Positions 15,421-24,094 of a stretch of DNA of 64,000 nucleotides are shown here, piece after piece (the stretch's first letter is position 1; the number at the start of each line of letters is the position of its first letter). Made by a program: the position numbers and the translations under genes. The stretch is from assembly GCA_036403155.1 (NCBI GenBank), contig DASWRM010000074.1, positions 32,566 through 96,565 on the forward strand, given 5' to 3'. The notes under the pieces were generated by a model. The model was not told the DNA's origin and made no database searches. It saw only the letters and a list, made by a program, of their open reading frames with translations. Source of the stretch: Gaiellales bacterium (GTDB lineage Bacteria; Actinomycetota; Thermoleophilia; Gaiellales; JAICJC01).

Positions 15421-16844
15421 GCCAGTTCATCCCCCGCGGTCACGACGGGCACGTCCACCAGACGCTGTGGGTCTGGTCGCCCGAGACGATCGACGACATC
15501 CAGACCAAGGCGGAGTTGGGCCGCTACACGAACCGCGGACTCGGCACGACACGCCGCACGCCGCACGTCGAGGACCTCACGTTCGTCCCGTGCACGCTCT
15601 CGCGCGTCCCGCTCGAGGGCTACCGCGAGACGTGCAACACGTCCATCGAGATCGGCGCCCGTCACGGCGCGAAGCCGATCCGGCTGTCGACGCCGATCAC
15701 GATCGCCGGCATGAGCTACGGCGCGCTCTCGCGCAACGCCAAGCAGGCGCTCGGCATCGCGGCGACGCGCGTCGGCATCTCGACCACCACGGGTGACGGC
15801 GGGATGCTCGACCTCGAGCGCGAGGCGTCCGACCAGCTGGTCTACCAGGTGCTGCCCAGCCGCTATGGGTTCAACCCGCACCATCTCCGGATGGCCAATG
15901 CCGCCGAGATCGTGATCGGCCAGGGAGCCAAGCCGGGCACCGGCGGCGTCCTGCTCGGCGCCAAGGTGTCGCCGATCATCGCCGAGGCGCGCACGCTCCC
16001 GCCCGGGGTCGACCAGCGGTCTCCGTGCCGCCATCCCGACTTCGTTGGGCCCGACGACCTCCAGATCAAGATCGAGGAGCTACGCGAGGCAACCGACGGC
16101 CAGATCCCGATCTACGTCAAGATCGGGGCCTGCCGCGTGCCCGATGACGTGAAGCTCGCGTGCAAGGCGGGCGCAGACGTGATCGTGATGGACGGCCTCG
16201 AGGGCGGCACCGGCGCGTCTCCGGACTCGCTGATGGATCACACCGGCATCCCGACGATGGCAGCGCTGGTCGAGGCGGTGACCGCGCTGCGGGAGATGAA
16301 GCTCGACGGCATCGTCAACCTGATCATCTCGGGAGGCATCCGCAACGGCGTCGACGCCGCCAAGTGCCTCGCGCTGGGAGCGGACGCCGTCTCGATCGGC
16401 ACGGCGGCGATGATCGCGCTCAACTGCAACCGCCCCATGTACATCGAGGACTACGAGCGCATGGGCACGGAGCCCGGCGCCTGCCACCACTGCCACACGG
16501 GGCTGTGCCCGGTCGGGATCACCACGCAGGACGAGGACCTGATCGCCCGGCTGCCCGTCGACGAGGCGGCCGACCGCGTCGCCGGCTTCCTCAACTCCAT
16601 GACGCAGGAGATGCAGATGTTCGCACGGGCCTGCGGGAAGAACGACGTTCACGACCTCGAGCCCGAGGACCTGCGGGCGATGACGATCGAGGCGTCGGCG
16701 ATCACCGGCATCCCGCTCGTCGGCACCGATTTCGCCTTCACACCCGAGTCGTTCGCCCAGGCCGTCATGCGGGCGATGGACGCGGGCGCATCCAGCAACG
16801 GCCACTCCGGCCACCCCCGACAACCAGAGGTGTTCACGAGGTGA
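15417..16844 (+). CDS. mgsC: N-methylglutamate synthase subunit C (FMN-binding glutamate synthase domain)
   Basis: 475 residues. The central TIM barrel contains the FMN/2-oxoglutarate motifs of GltS (AGMSYGALSRNAKQAL about residue 99; KIGACRVPDDVKLA about 237; DGLEGGTGASP about 259; LIISGGIRNG about 302). A Cys cluster C356-x2-C359-x4-C364 followed by PVGI would hold the iron-sulfur centre. The enzyme makes N-methylglutamate from the amide donor and 2-oxoglutarate or glutamate. The last residues (EMQMFARACGK region) align with the paralogue at 2-262. Confidence 0.9.
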   Translation: MSQFIPRGHDGHVHQTLWVWSPETIDDIQTKAELGRYTNRGLGTTRRTPHVEDLTFVPCTLSRVPLEGYRETCNTSIEIGARHGAKPIRLSTPITIAGMSYGALSRNAKQALGIAATRVGISTTTGDGGMLDLEREASDQLVYQVLPSRYGFNPHHLRMANAAEIVIGQGAKPGTGGVLLGAKVSPIIAEARTLPPGVDQRSPCRHPDFVGPDDLQIKIEELREATDGQIPIYVKIGACRVPDDVKLACKAGADVIVMDGLEGGTGASPDSLMDHTGIPTMAALVEAVTALREMKLDGIVNLIISGGIRNGVDAAKCLALGADAVSIGTAAMIALNCNRPMYIEDYERMGTEPGACHHCHTGLCPVGITTQDEDLIARLPVDEAADRVAGFLNSMTQEMQMFARACGKNDVHDLEPEDLRAMTIEASAITGIPLVGTDFAFTPESFAQAVMRAMDAGASSNGHSGHPRQPEVFTR

Positions 16845-17152
16845 GCTTCATCCTGACGTGCCCGAACTGCGGGCCACGCGCGGTCGACGAGTACTCCTAC
16901 GGCGGCGAGGTGACGACGCGCGCCACCAGCTCCACGGAAGAGCGTGCGCTGTTCCACTACCTGTACTTCCGCACCAACACCGACGGCGACCAGCTCGAGT
17001 GGTGGTTCCACTCGTCAGGCTGCCGGGAGTGGTTCCAGGCCGAGCGGAACACGACGCGCAACGAGGTGCTGCGCGTCGGGCGCCCGGGGGAGCTGGCGGG
17101 GGCCGAGGCGGTTCCCGACGCGGCGGCCGCATCGGAGGCCGCAGGTGGCTGA
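16841..17152 (+). CDS. mgdB: N-methylglutamate dehydrogenase delta-type subunit (sarcosine oxidase SoxD family)
   Basis: 103 residues from GTG 16841, sharing GTGA with the mgsC stop. CPNCGPR at residues 7-13 and H57/C61 (FHSSGCREWF) match the Cys3-His zinc site of sarcosine oxidase delta subunits. The small subunit stabilises the heterotetramer and does not carry flavin. The C-terminal 20 residues are Ala/Glu-rich. The stop lies eight bases inside the next gene, so delta and alpha are coupled. The symbol follows the common use mgdA-D = beta, delta, alpha, gamma. Confidence 0.88.
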   Translation: MSFILTCPNCGPRAVDEYSYGGEVTTRATSSTEERALFHYLYFRTNTDGDQLEWWFHSSGCREWFQAERNTTRNEVLRVGRPGELAGAEAVPDAAAASEAAGG

Positions 17153-19880
17153 CGCTCGGCTGGCATCACGACAGGGCGAGCTGATCGACCGCTCGCGGCC
17201 GGTCTCGTTCTCATGGCAGGGCGCCCAGGTGACCGGGTACGCCGGCGACACGATCGGGTCGGCCCTCTACGGGTCGGGGACGCGTGTGTTCTCGCGCTCG
17301 TTCAAGTACCACCGCCGCCGCGGCCTGATGTGCTGCGCCGGCCAGTGCCCGAACTGCCTCGTCAACGTGGACGGCGAGCCGACGGTGCGCGCGTGCGTCA
17401 CGCCGATCGAGGACGGCATGACGGTCACGCCCCTGAACGCCTGGCCATCGCTCAACCGGGACTTCCTGCACCTGGTCGGCCGCCTCACGCCCGGGTTCGG
17501 CATGCAGGTCGGCTTCTACTACAAGACCTTCATCCACCCTCGCAAGGCGTGGCCGTACTACGAGAAGATCCTGCGCAACGCAGCCGGGCTCGGCAAGCTC
17601 GATCCGGCGCACCGGCGCACCGAGCGCTACGAGAAGGTGCACCGCCACGTCGACGTGCTGGTGCTCGGCGGCGGCGAGGCCGGCCTCGAGGCGGCCGCCA
17701 CGGCGGCCGAGGCGGGCAAGCACACCGCCCTGGTGGACGAGGGCCTGGCGCTGGGCGGCTACCTGTCCTGGGCCGGCCCGAAGGGCCAGGCGCGGCTGTC
17801 CGGCCTGCTCGAGCGCATCAGCGCGGCGGGCGTCGAGATCCTCCAGCCGGCCTTTGCGGGCGGCGTCTACGAGGGGCTGCTCGTGCCGGTCTACCAGGGC
17901 CGCACGATGCACCGCTTCCGCCCCGCCGAGCTGGTGATCGCAACCGGGTCGATCGAGCAGCCGCTCGTCTTCGGCAACAACGACCTCCCCGGCGTGATGC
18001 TCGGCACGGGCGCGCGCCGGCTCGTCAACCAGTTCCGCGTCATGCCGGGCGAGGAGGCCGTGGTCGTGACGTCGTGCGACGAGGGGTTCGAGGCAGCCTG
18101 CGACCTGGCCGACGGCGGCGTCAACGTCGTCGCGGTCGCCGACGCGCGACCCAACGCCGACGGCAGCCGTGTCGAGGACGCTGGGATCGAGTACCTGTCC
18201 GGATTCCAGCCCCTGCAGGCAAAGGGCTCGAAGGCCGTATCGGGGGTCGTCGTCACGCGCAACGGCGAGCGGCGCTCCTTCGGGTGCGACCTGCTGGTGA
18301 TGGCCGGCGGCACGGTCGGCCATACCGCGTTCGTGAGCCAGGGCGGCGGCACGATCCGCTACGACCGCGAGCAGCGCCGCTACGTGCCCGACTCGCTGCC
18401 GAAGGGCATGCGCGTGGTCGGCGCGGCGGCCGGCTCGGCGGCCGCGGCCGGGGCCGTCCCGGCCAAGGCGCCGAAGACGGCGTGCAAGCAGATCGTCTGC
18501 TTCTGCGAGGACGTGACCACCAAGGACATCGGGCTCTCGCTGGACGAAGGCTTCCGCTCGCTCGAGCTGTCCAAGCGCTATACGACCGTGACGATGGGGC
18601 CGTGTCAGGGCCGGATGTGCCACCGCAACTCGGGCATCGTCATCGCCGAGGAGCTGGGGCTCGACCCCGACGCGCAGCGCGTCGGCGTGACGACCGCGCG
18701 GCCACCTCACAACCCCACCAGCTTCTCGCTGCTGGCGGCCCGCGGCTACGAACCGGTCAAGCGCACGTCGACCCACCACTGGCACGCCGAGCACGGCGGC
18801 AAGATGCTCTGGGCGGGCGACTGGAAGCGGCCCTACGACTACGGCGACGCCGAGACCGAGGCGGACGCCGTGCACGAATCGCTCGGCCTGATCGACGTCT
18901 CCACGCTCGGCAAGCTGATCGTCCGTGGGCCGGACGCCGCGGCGTTCCTCGAGCGCATCTACCCGAACCGCTTCGGCGACATGAAGCTGGCCCGCGTCCG
19001 CTACGGGATCGTCTGCGGCGACGACGGTTCGATCATCGACGACGGAACCGTCGCGCGCCTGAGCGACACGGAGTACTACGTGACGACCACGTCGTCGGGG
19101 GCCGGCGGCATGGAGCAGTGGTTCACGTGGTGGAACGCGGTCTGGAAGATGGACTGCGAGATCGTCAACGTCACGTCGACCATCGCCGCGTTCAACCTCG
19201 CAGGCCCGAACGCCCGGACAGCCCTCCAGACGCTGACGGACTTCGACCTGTCGAACGAGGCGTTCCCGTATCTGGGCGCCGGCCAGGCGCAGATCGCGGG
19301 CGTCCCCTGCCTGATCCTCCGCATCGGCTTCGTGGGCGAGCTGGGCTACGAGCTGCACCTGCCCTCGGCGGCAGGCGAGCACCTCTGGGAGAAGCTGATG
19401 GAGGCCGGTGAGCAGTACTCCGTCAAGCCGTTCGGCCTCGAGCCGCAGCGCATCCTGCGTCTCGAGAAGATGCACATCATCGTCGGCCAGGACACGAATG
19501 CGGAGTCCAACCCGCTCGAGGCCGGCATGCCGTGGATCGTGAAGCTGGACAAGGAGTCCGACTGGATCGGGCGCTACGCGATCGAGTGGTACAAGAACCG
19601 CGGCGACCGCTTCACGCTGGTCGGCTGGGAGGCGCAGAACGGCAAGGTGCCGATCGAGGGCACCCAGGTGGTCGGCGACGACGGCGGCCCCACCGGGCGC
19701 ATCACGAGCTCGCGCTTCTCGCGGCGTCTCGGCAAGGCGATCGGCATTGCCTGGGTGCCGGTGTCCCTGTCCGAGGACGGGACCGGCATCGCCATCTCGG
19801 ACCCGAGCGGCGCCACCATTCCGGCGACCGTCACCCACAAGGCCTTCTACGACCCCGACGGAGAGAGGTTGCGTTCGTGA
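17145..19880 (+). CDS. mgdC: N-methylglutamate dehydrogenase alpha-type subunit (sarcosine oxidase SoxA-like, with two predicted [2Fe-2S] sites)
   Basis: 911 residues from GTG 17145. An N-terminal HcnA-like ferredoxin domain carries C63-x4-C68-x2-C71-x12-C84. An NAD/FAD-type fold follows (LGGGEAGLEAA about 176). A Fer2_BFD motif C452-x-C454-x32-C487-x4-C492 is next, and the C-terminal half (about 540-900) is a GcvT/aminomethyltransferase domain, which accepts the C1 unit onto tetrahydrofolate. Classical tetrameric sarcosine oxidases lack these cysteines in the corresponding positions as far as I recall. The protein oxidises the N-methyl group and makes 5,10-methylene-tetrahydrofolate with beta and gamma subunits. 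Confidence 0.88.
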   Translation: MADARLASRQGELIDRSRPVSFSWQGAQVTGYAGDTIGSALYGSGTRVFSRSFKYHRRRGLMCCAGQCPNCLVNVDGEPTVRACVTPIEDGMTVTPLNAWPSLNRDFLHLVGRLTPGFGMQVGFYYKTFIHPRKAWPYYEKILRNAAGLGKLDPAHRRTERYEKVHRHVDVLVLGGGEAGLEAAATAAEAGKHTALVDEGLALGGYLSWAGPKGQARLSGLLERISAAGVEILQPAFAGGVYEGLLVPVYQGRTMHRFRPAELVIATGSIEQPLVFGNNDLPGVMLGTGARRLVNQFRVMPGEEAVVVTSCDEGFEAACDLADGGVNVVAVADARPNADGSRVEDAGIEYLSGFQPLQAKGSKAVSGVVVTRNGERRSFGCDLLVMAGGTVGHTAFVSQGGGTIRYDREQRRYVPDSLPKGMRVVGAAAGSAAAAGAVPAKAPKTACKQIVCFCEDVTTKDIGLSLDEGFRSLELSKRYTTVTMGPCQGRMCHRNSGIVIAEELGLDPDAQRVGVTTARPPHNPTSFSLLAARGYEPVKRTSTHHWHAEHGGKMLWAGDWKRPYDYGDAETEADAVHESLGLIDVSTLGKLIVRGPDAAAFLERIYPNRFGDMKLARVRYGIVCGDDGSIIDDGTVARLSDTEYYVTTTSSGAGGMEQWFTWWNAVWKMDCEIVNVTSTIAAFNLAGPNARTALQTLTDFDLSNEAFPYLGAGQAQIAGVPCLILRIGFVGELGYELHLPSAAGEHLWEKLMEAGEQYSVKPFGLEPQRILRLEKMHIIVGQDTNAESNPLEAGMPWIVKLDKESDWIGRYAIEWYKNRGDRFTLVGWEAQNGKVPIEGTQVVGDDGGPTGRITSSRFSRRLGKAIGIAWVPVSLSEDGTGIAISDPSGATIPATVTHKAFYDPDGERLRS

Positions 19881-20551
19881 GCAGCGACCCGTTTGCATTC
19901 CTGTCCCCTGCCGCCGCCCAGGACGTCGCGCTGCGCAGCCCCATGGAGCGGACGCACCGGGCGGCCGGGGCCGAGCTCGAGAGCCACGACGGATGGCGGA
20001 TCGCCGCCTACCCGCCCAACGGCAGCGCTTCGGCCTGGCTGGCCGACCTTTCGCACGTCGGGAAGATCGACGTGCGCGGCACCGCGGAGCAGATCGACAC
20101 CCTGACCGGCGGCAGCGAGCTGGGCCGGGCCAGCCACGTGGACGGCGTCTGGACGCTGCGCCTCTCGCCCAGCCATGCGATCGTGCTGTGCCCCTTCGGG
20201 CGCGTCGCCGAGCTGCGCGAGCGGATCCGGTCGGGAGCGGCGGATCTCACGGTCGTCGACATGACGTGCGGGTGGGCCGCGATGATGATCGGGGGCGAGC
20301 ACGTTCGAGAGGTGTTCATGCGGTCGTCGTCGCTCGACGTCCGGCCGCACCGGTTCCCGGCGGGCGCGTGCATGCCGGGCTCGGTCATGCGGTGCGCGTC
20401 GATCGTGCTCAACGACGAGGGGCGCTTCTGGGTGCTCTGCGGCTGGGAGTTCGGCGAGTACATGTGGGACTCGCTGCTCGACGCCGGCGCCACGCTCGGC
20501 ATCGCGCCGGTGTCCTCCCGCGTTGCCCAGGGGACGGAGGTGGCCGCGTGA
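19877..20551 (+). CDS. mgdD: N-methylglutamate dehydrogenase gamma-type subunit (SoxG family)
   Basis: 224 residues from GTG 19877 (GTGA overlap with the alpha stop). The sequence has the GcvT-like fold of sarcosine oxidase gamma subunits, with AWLADLSHVGKIDVRG near residue 54 and VVDMTCGWAAMMIGG near residue 128. Family members have no catalytic residues of their own and complete the tetrahydrofolate-binding cavity with alpha. The next gene overlaps by four bases. The assignment is mostly from context and length, with moderate motif support. Confidence 0.85.
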   Translation: MSSDPFAFLSPAAAQDVALRSPMERTHRAAGAELESHDGWRIAAYPPNGSASAWLADLSHVGKIDVRGTAEQIDTLTGGSELGRASHVDGVWTLRLSPSHAIVLCPFGRVAELRERIRSGAADLTVVDMTCGWAAMMIGGEHVREVFMRSSSLDVRPHRFPAGACMPGSVMRCASIVLNDEGRFWVLCGWEFGEYMWDSLLDAGATLGIAPVSSRVAQGTEVAA

Positions 20552-21759
20552 TCGGGCTGCTCCGCAAGTACCGCTACTTCCGCGACCATGACCTCAAGTC
20601 GAGCTACGACGTGGTCATCATCGGCGCCGGCGCCCACGGGCTGGCGACCGCGTACTACCTCGCGAAGCGCCACGGCATCAAGAAGATCGCCGTGCTCGAC
20701 AAGAGCTACATGGGGGCCGGCGCTTCGGGCCGCAATACGACCATCATCCGGTCGAACTACCTCACCCCCGAGGGCGCGAGGTTCTACGAGGCGAGCGTCA
20801 AGCTCTACGAGTCGCTCTCGCAGGACCTGAACTTCAACATGCTGTTCTCGCAGCACGGCCATCTCACGCTCGCGCACTCCGACCGCTCCGTGAACACGAT
20901 GATGGAGCGCGCAGAGGTGAACCGCCTGGTCGGCATCGACTCCCGCGTCGTCTACCCCGACGAGATCAAGGATCTCTGCCCCCAGCTCGACACGAGCGAT
21001 CACCCGACCTTCCCGATCCTGGCCGCGCTGTACCACCCGCCGGGTGGCGTCATCCGCCATGACGCGGTGGTGTGGGGCTACGGCAAGGAGGCCGACAAGC
21101 TCGGCGTCGAGATCCACCAGTACACCGACGTGACGGGTATCAACGTCGAGAACGGCAAGGTCACCGGGGTCGAGACCAACCGCGGCACGATCAACTGCGA
21201 CACGGTGATCTCGTGCGTCGCCGGCTGGAGCACGCTGGTGTGCGACATGGTGAAGGTGCCGCTGCCGCTGACCACGCACATCCTCCAGGCCTGCGTCACC
21301 GAGCCGGTGAAGCCGCTGCTGGACAAGATCATCGTGTCCGGGACGCTGCACATCTACATCAGCCAGTCCGACCGCGGCGAGTTCGTGATGGGATCGGAGA
21401 TCGAGCCGTACTCGGGCTACTCGAACACGAGCACGTTCCGGTTCATCGAGGACCTCGCCATGCACATGATCGAGCTGCTGCCCATGCTCGGGCACGCGAA
21501 GATCCTGCGCCAGTGGACGGGATACTGCGACGTGTCGCCCGACTACTCGCCGATCATGGGCGTGACCGAGGTCGACGGGTTCATCGTCGACGCAGGCTGG
21601 GGCACCTACGGGTTCAAGGCCTCGCCGATCGTCGGCTATACCATTGCCGACCTCGTCGGCACCGGCAGGACGCCGGAGCTGATCCAGCCGTTCCGCTGGG
21701 CGCGGTTCTACGAGAACGACCTCGTGTCGGAGCGCGGCGCCGCGGCCGTCTCCCACTGA
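20548..21759 (+). CDS. mgdA: N-methylglutamate dehydrogenase beta-type subunit (FAD/FMN, SoxB family)
   Basis: 403 residues from GTG 20548. The FAD dinucleotide fold is IIGAGAHGLATAYYLA (about residues 24-39), then GAGASGRNT. H171 in GGVIRHDAVVW corresponds by position and context to the His that holds FMN covalently in sarcosine oxidase beta. The C-terminal GYCDVSPDYSPIMG and GTYGFKASP segments complete the FAD site. This subunit dehydrogenates the N-methyl group of N-methylglutamate. It is the last of the four mgd genes and is followed by fhs after 19 nt with an AAAAGGAG ribosome site. Confidence 0.9.
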   Translation: MIGLLRKYRYFRDHDLKSSYDVVIIGAGAHGLATAYYLAKRHGIKKIAVLDKSYMGAGASGRNTTIIRSNYLTPEGARFYEASVKLYESLSQDLNFNMLFSQHGHLTLAHSDRSVNTMMERAEVNRLVGIDSRVVYPDEIKDLCPQLDTSDHPTFPILAALYHPPGGVIRHDAVVWGYGKEADKLGVEIHQYTDVTGINVENGKVTGVETNRGTINCDTVISCVAGWSTLVCDMVKVPLPLTTHILQACVTEPVKPLLDKIIVSGTLHIYISQSDRGEFVMGSEIEPYSGYSNTSTFRFIEDLAMHMIELLPMLGHAKILRQWTGYCDVSPDYSPIMGVTEVDGFIVDAGWGTYGFKASPIVGYTIADLVGTGRTPELIQPFRWARFYENDLVSERGAAAVSH

Positions 21760-21778
21760 CATCGAAAAAGGAGCAACG

Positions 21779-23455
21779 GTGAAGAGCAGCCTCGAGATCG
21801 CGCAGGAAGCAGTCCTTCGCCCGATCATGGACGTGGCCCGCGAGATGGGCCTGGAGGAGGACGAGGTCGATCTGTACGGCAAGTACAAGGCCAAGATCGA
21901 CCTCAGCGCGATCGACCGCCTGTCCGGTGCACCGGACGCCAAGATCGTCTGCGTCTCGGCGATCACGCCGACCAAGGCGGGCGAGGGAAAGACGACGACG
22001 TCCGTCTCGCTCACCCAGGGGCTCGGCCACATCGGCAAGCGCCCGATCCTGTGCCTGCGGGAGCCGTCGCTCGGCCCGATCTTCGGCATCAAGGGCGGCG
22101 CCGCCGGCGGGGGCCTCACCCAGGTGGTGCCGATGGAGGACCTGAACCTCCACTTCACCGGTGACTTCCACGCGGTCGCGGCGGCCAACAACATGCTCGC
22201 CGCCTTCGTCGACCGCCACATCTTCTACGGCAACGAGTGCCGCCTCGCTCCCCACGGCGTGACGTGGCGCCGCGCCGTGGACATGAACGACCGCAACCTG
22301 CGCACCATCGTCTCGGGCCTCGGTGGGCCCACGCACGGCATCCCGCGCGAGACCGGGTTCGACATCGTCGCCGCCTCCGAGGTGATGGCGATCATGGGCA
22401 TGGCCACCTCGCTGCAGGACCTGCGCAGGCGGATCGGGTCGATCACCGTCGGCTACGACGTGGACGGCAACCCGGTGACTGCAGAGCAGATGGGCTGCGC
22501 GGGTGCGATGACCGTGCTGCTCAAGGACGCGCTGAAGCCGAACCTGATCCAGACGCTCGAGGGCCAGCCGTGCTTCATGCACATCGGCCCGTTCGGCAAC
22601 ATCGCGCACGGCAACAGCTCGATCGTCGCAGACCTCGCCGGCCGCAAGCTGGGCGAGTACCTGCTGACCGAGGCCGGGTTCGGCAGCGACCTGGGCATGG
22701 AGAAGTTCATGGACATCGTCTGCCGGGCCGGCGGGTTCGCTCCGAACGCCGTGGTCATGGTGGCGACGGCGAAGGCGCTCAAGCACCACGCCGGCCTCGA
22801 GGACGACCCGCGCAACTCCACCGCCGACAACCTCAAGGCGATCGAGGAGGGCTCGCAGAACCTCGCCCGCCACATCGCGAATGCGAAGGAGTTCGGCGTG
22901 CCCTGCGTGGTCGCGGCCAACCGCTTCCCGGGCGACACAGACGACGAGGTCGCGCTCGTCCAGAAGCTGGCGATGGAGCACGGGGCCCACGCCGCGGTGC
23001 TGAACGAGGGCTTCTCGCGCGGCGGTGAGGGTGCCGCCGAGATGGCCGAGGCCGTCGTCGACGCATGCGAGCAGCCGAGCAGCTTCAGCTTCGTCTACGA
23101 GGACTCCGACCCGATCGACGTCAAGATCGAGAAGATCGCGAAGCGCGTGTACCGCGCGGACGGCGTCAACTTCCTGCCGGCCGCGCGGCAGAAGATCGAG
23201 CAGTTCACGCGCGACGGCCTGACCGGCCTCTCGATCTGCATGGCGAAGACGCACCTGTCACTGTCCGCCGACCCGGCGCTCGCGAACGCCCCGACGGGTT
23301 TCCGCATCCCCGTGCGCGACATCCGGCCGTACACCGGAGCCGGCTTCCTGACCGCGCTCTGCGGTGACATCATGCAGATGCCAGGGCTGGGGAAGACGCC
23401 GGCCGGCTTCAACGTGGACATCGATGAGGATGGACGAACGGTCGGACTCTTCTAG
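21779..23455 (+). CDS. fhs: Formate-tetrahydrofolate ligase
   Basis: 558 residues from GTG 21779, with AAAAGGAGC ahead of it. The ATP loop TPTKAGEGKTTT lies at residues 63-74, followed by LREPSLGPIFGIKGGAAGGG, and the C-terminal PGLGKTPAG motif is present, all diagnostic. Fhs interconverts formate plus tetrahydrofolate plus ATP with 10-formyl-tetrahydrofolate. In a demethylation operon it most likely runs backward, releasing formate and forming ATP. No folD or mtdA gene is in the operon, so methylene-tetrahydrofolate dehydrogenase must come from elsewhere. Confidence 0.95.
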   Translation: MKSSLEIAQEAVLRPIMDVAREMGLEEDEVDLYGKYKAKIDLSAIDRLSGAPDAKIVCVSAITPTKAGEGKTTTSVSLTQGLGHIGKRPILCLREPSLGPIFGIKGGAAGGGLTQVVPMEDLNLHFTGDFHAVAAANNMLAAFVDRHIFYGNECRLAPHGVTWRRAVDMNDRNLRTIVSGLGGPTHGIPRETGFDIVAASEVMAIMGMATSLQDLRRRIGSITVGYDVDGNPVTAEQMGCAGAMTVLLKDALKPNLIQTLEGQPCFMHIGPFGNIAHGNSSIVADLAGRKLGEYLLTEAGFGSDLGMEKFMDIVCRAGGFAPNAVVMVATAKALKHHAGLEDDPRNSTADNLKAIEEGSQNLARHIANAKEFGVPCVVAANRFPGDTDDEVALVQKLAMEHGAHAAVLNEGFSRGGEGAAEMAEAVVDACEQPSSFSFVYEDSDPIDVKIEKIAKRVYRADGVNFLPAARQKIEQFTRDGLTGLSICMAKTHLSLSADPALANAPTGFRIPVRDIRPYTGAGFLTALCGDIMQMPGLGKTPAGFNVDIDEDGRTVGLF

Positions 23456-24053
23456 CGGCGGGGGCGGCGACCCGTATCTCGACGCCACGGTCGCCGGCCT
23501 GCTCGACGACCTTGCCGCCCGCACGCCCGCTCCCGGCGGCGGCGCGGCGGCCGCCCTGACATGCGCTATGGCGGCGGCGCTGGTCGAGATGGCCACGTCG
23601 TTTGCCTCCGCGCAGGGGCTCGAGGCGGTGCACGAGCGCGCGCACCGGATCCGCGATGAGGTGGCGATGCTCGCCTCCGCCGACGGACGTGCGTACGGGG
23701 TGGTGCTGGAGGCGCTGCGAATGCCGTCCGGCGCTGAGCGGACGAAGCACCTCGACGAGGCGGTGTCGGGAGCGATCGCCGTTCCCATGCGGATGCTCGA
23801 GCTGGCGACCGAGGTCGCGACCCTCGCCGCCGACGTCGCCGAGACAGGCAACCGGAACCTCGAGGGCGACGCCCTCGCGGGCTCGCTGCTCGCCGAGGCG
23901 GCCGCGCGGTCGGCGGCGACGCTGGCGCAGCTGAACGCGAGCATGCTCTCCCGGCACGCGCTTGCGGACGCCCACATGGAGCGGCTGCGCCCGGCCCTGG
24001 CGAAGGCAACACGGGCGCGCGAGCGGGCGGTCACCGCGTACACGCACGTGTGA
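23424..24053 (+). CDS. fchA: Cyclodeaminase/cyclohydrolase-family protein (FchA-like methenyltetrahydrofolate cyclohydrolase)
   Basis: About 209 residues from ATG 23424 (or ATG 23430), overlapping the fhs end by roughly 30 nt. Motif PAPGGGAAAALTCAMAAALVEM (about residues 32-53) marks the helical FTCD C-terminal family, which includes formiminotetrahydrofolate cyclodeaminase and FchA. Next to fhs, the likely role is hydrolysis of 5,10-methenyl- to 10-formyl-tetrahydrofolate, completing the folate branch except for the dehydrogenase step. The C-terminal 25 residues are Arg/Ala-rich. Confidence 0.85.
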   Translation: MRMDERSDSSSGGGGDPYLDATVAGLLDDLAARTPAPGGGAAAALTCAMAAALVEMATSFASAQGLEAVHERAHRIRDEVAMLASADGRAYGVVLEALRMPSGAERTKHLDEAVSGAIAVPMRMLELATEVATLAADVAETGNRNLEGDALAGSLLAEAAARSAATLAQLNASMLSRHALADAHMERLRPALAKATRARERAVTAYTHV

Positions 24054-24069
24054 GGGCGGGGCCAGAACC

Positions 24070-24093
24070 GGCGTCAGCCTGAAGGCAGACGCC
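24070..24093. terminator. Hairpin between the converging NMG operon and S9 peptidase gene
   Basis: GGCGTCAGCC and GGCAGACGCC flank TGAA and pair except for one A/A mismatch. It lies in the 41-bp gap between the convergent stops, so it can serve both strands. No T-run follows on the plus strand. Confidence 0.55.
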
Positions 24094-24094
24094 T

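Noticed and set aside
17211..19898. 895-codon minus-strand frame opposite the alpha subunit gene
   Set aside because: Antisense shadow of the mgdC frame with biased composition and no domain.
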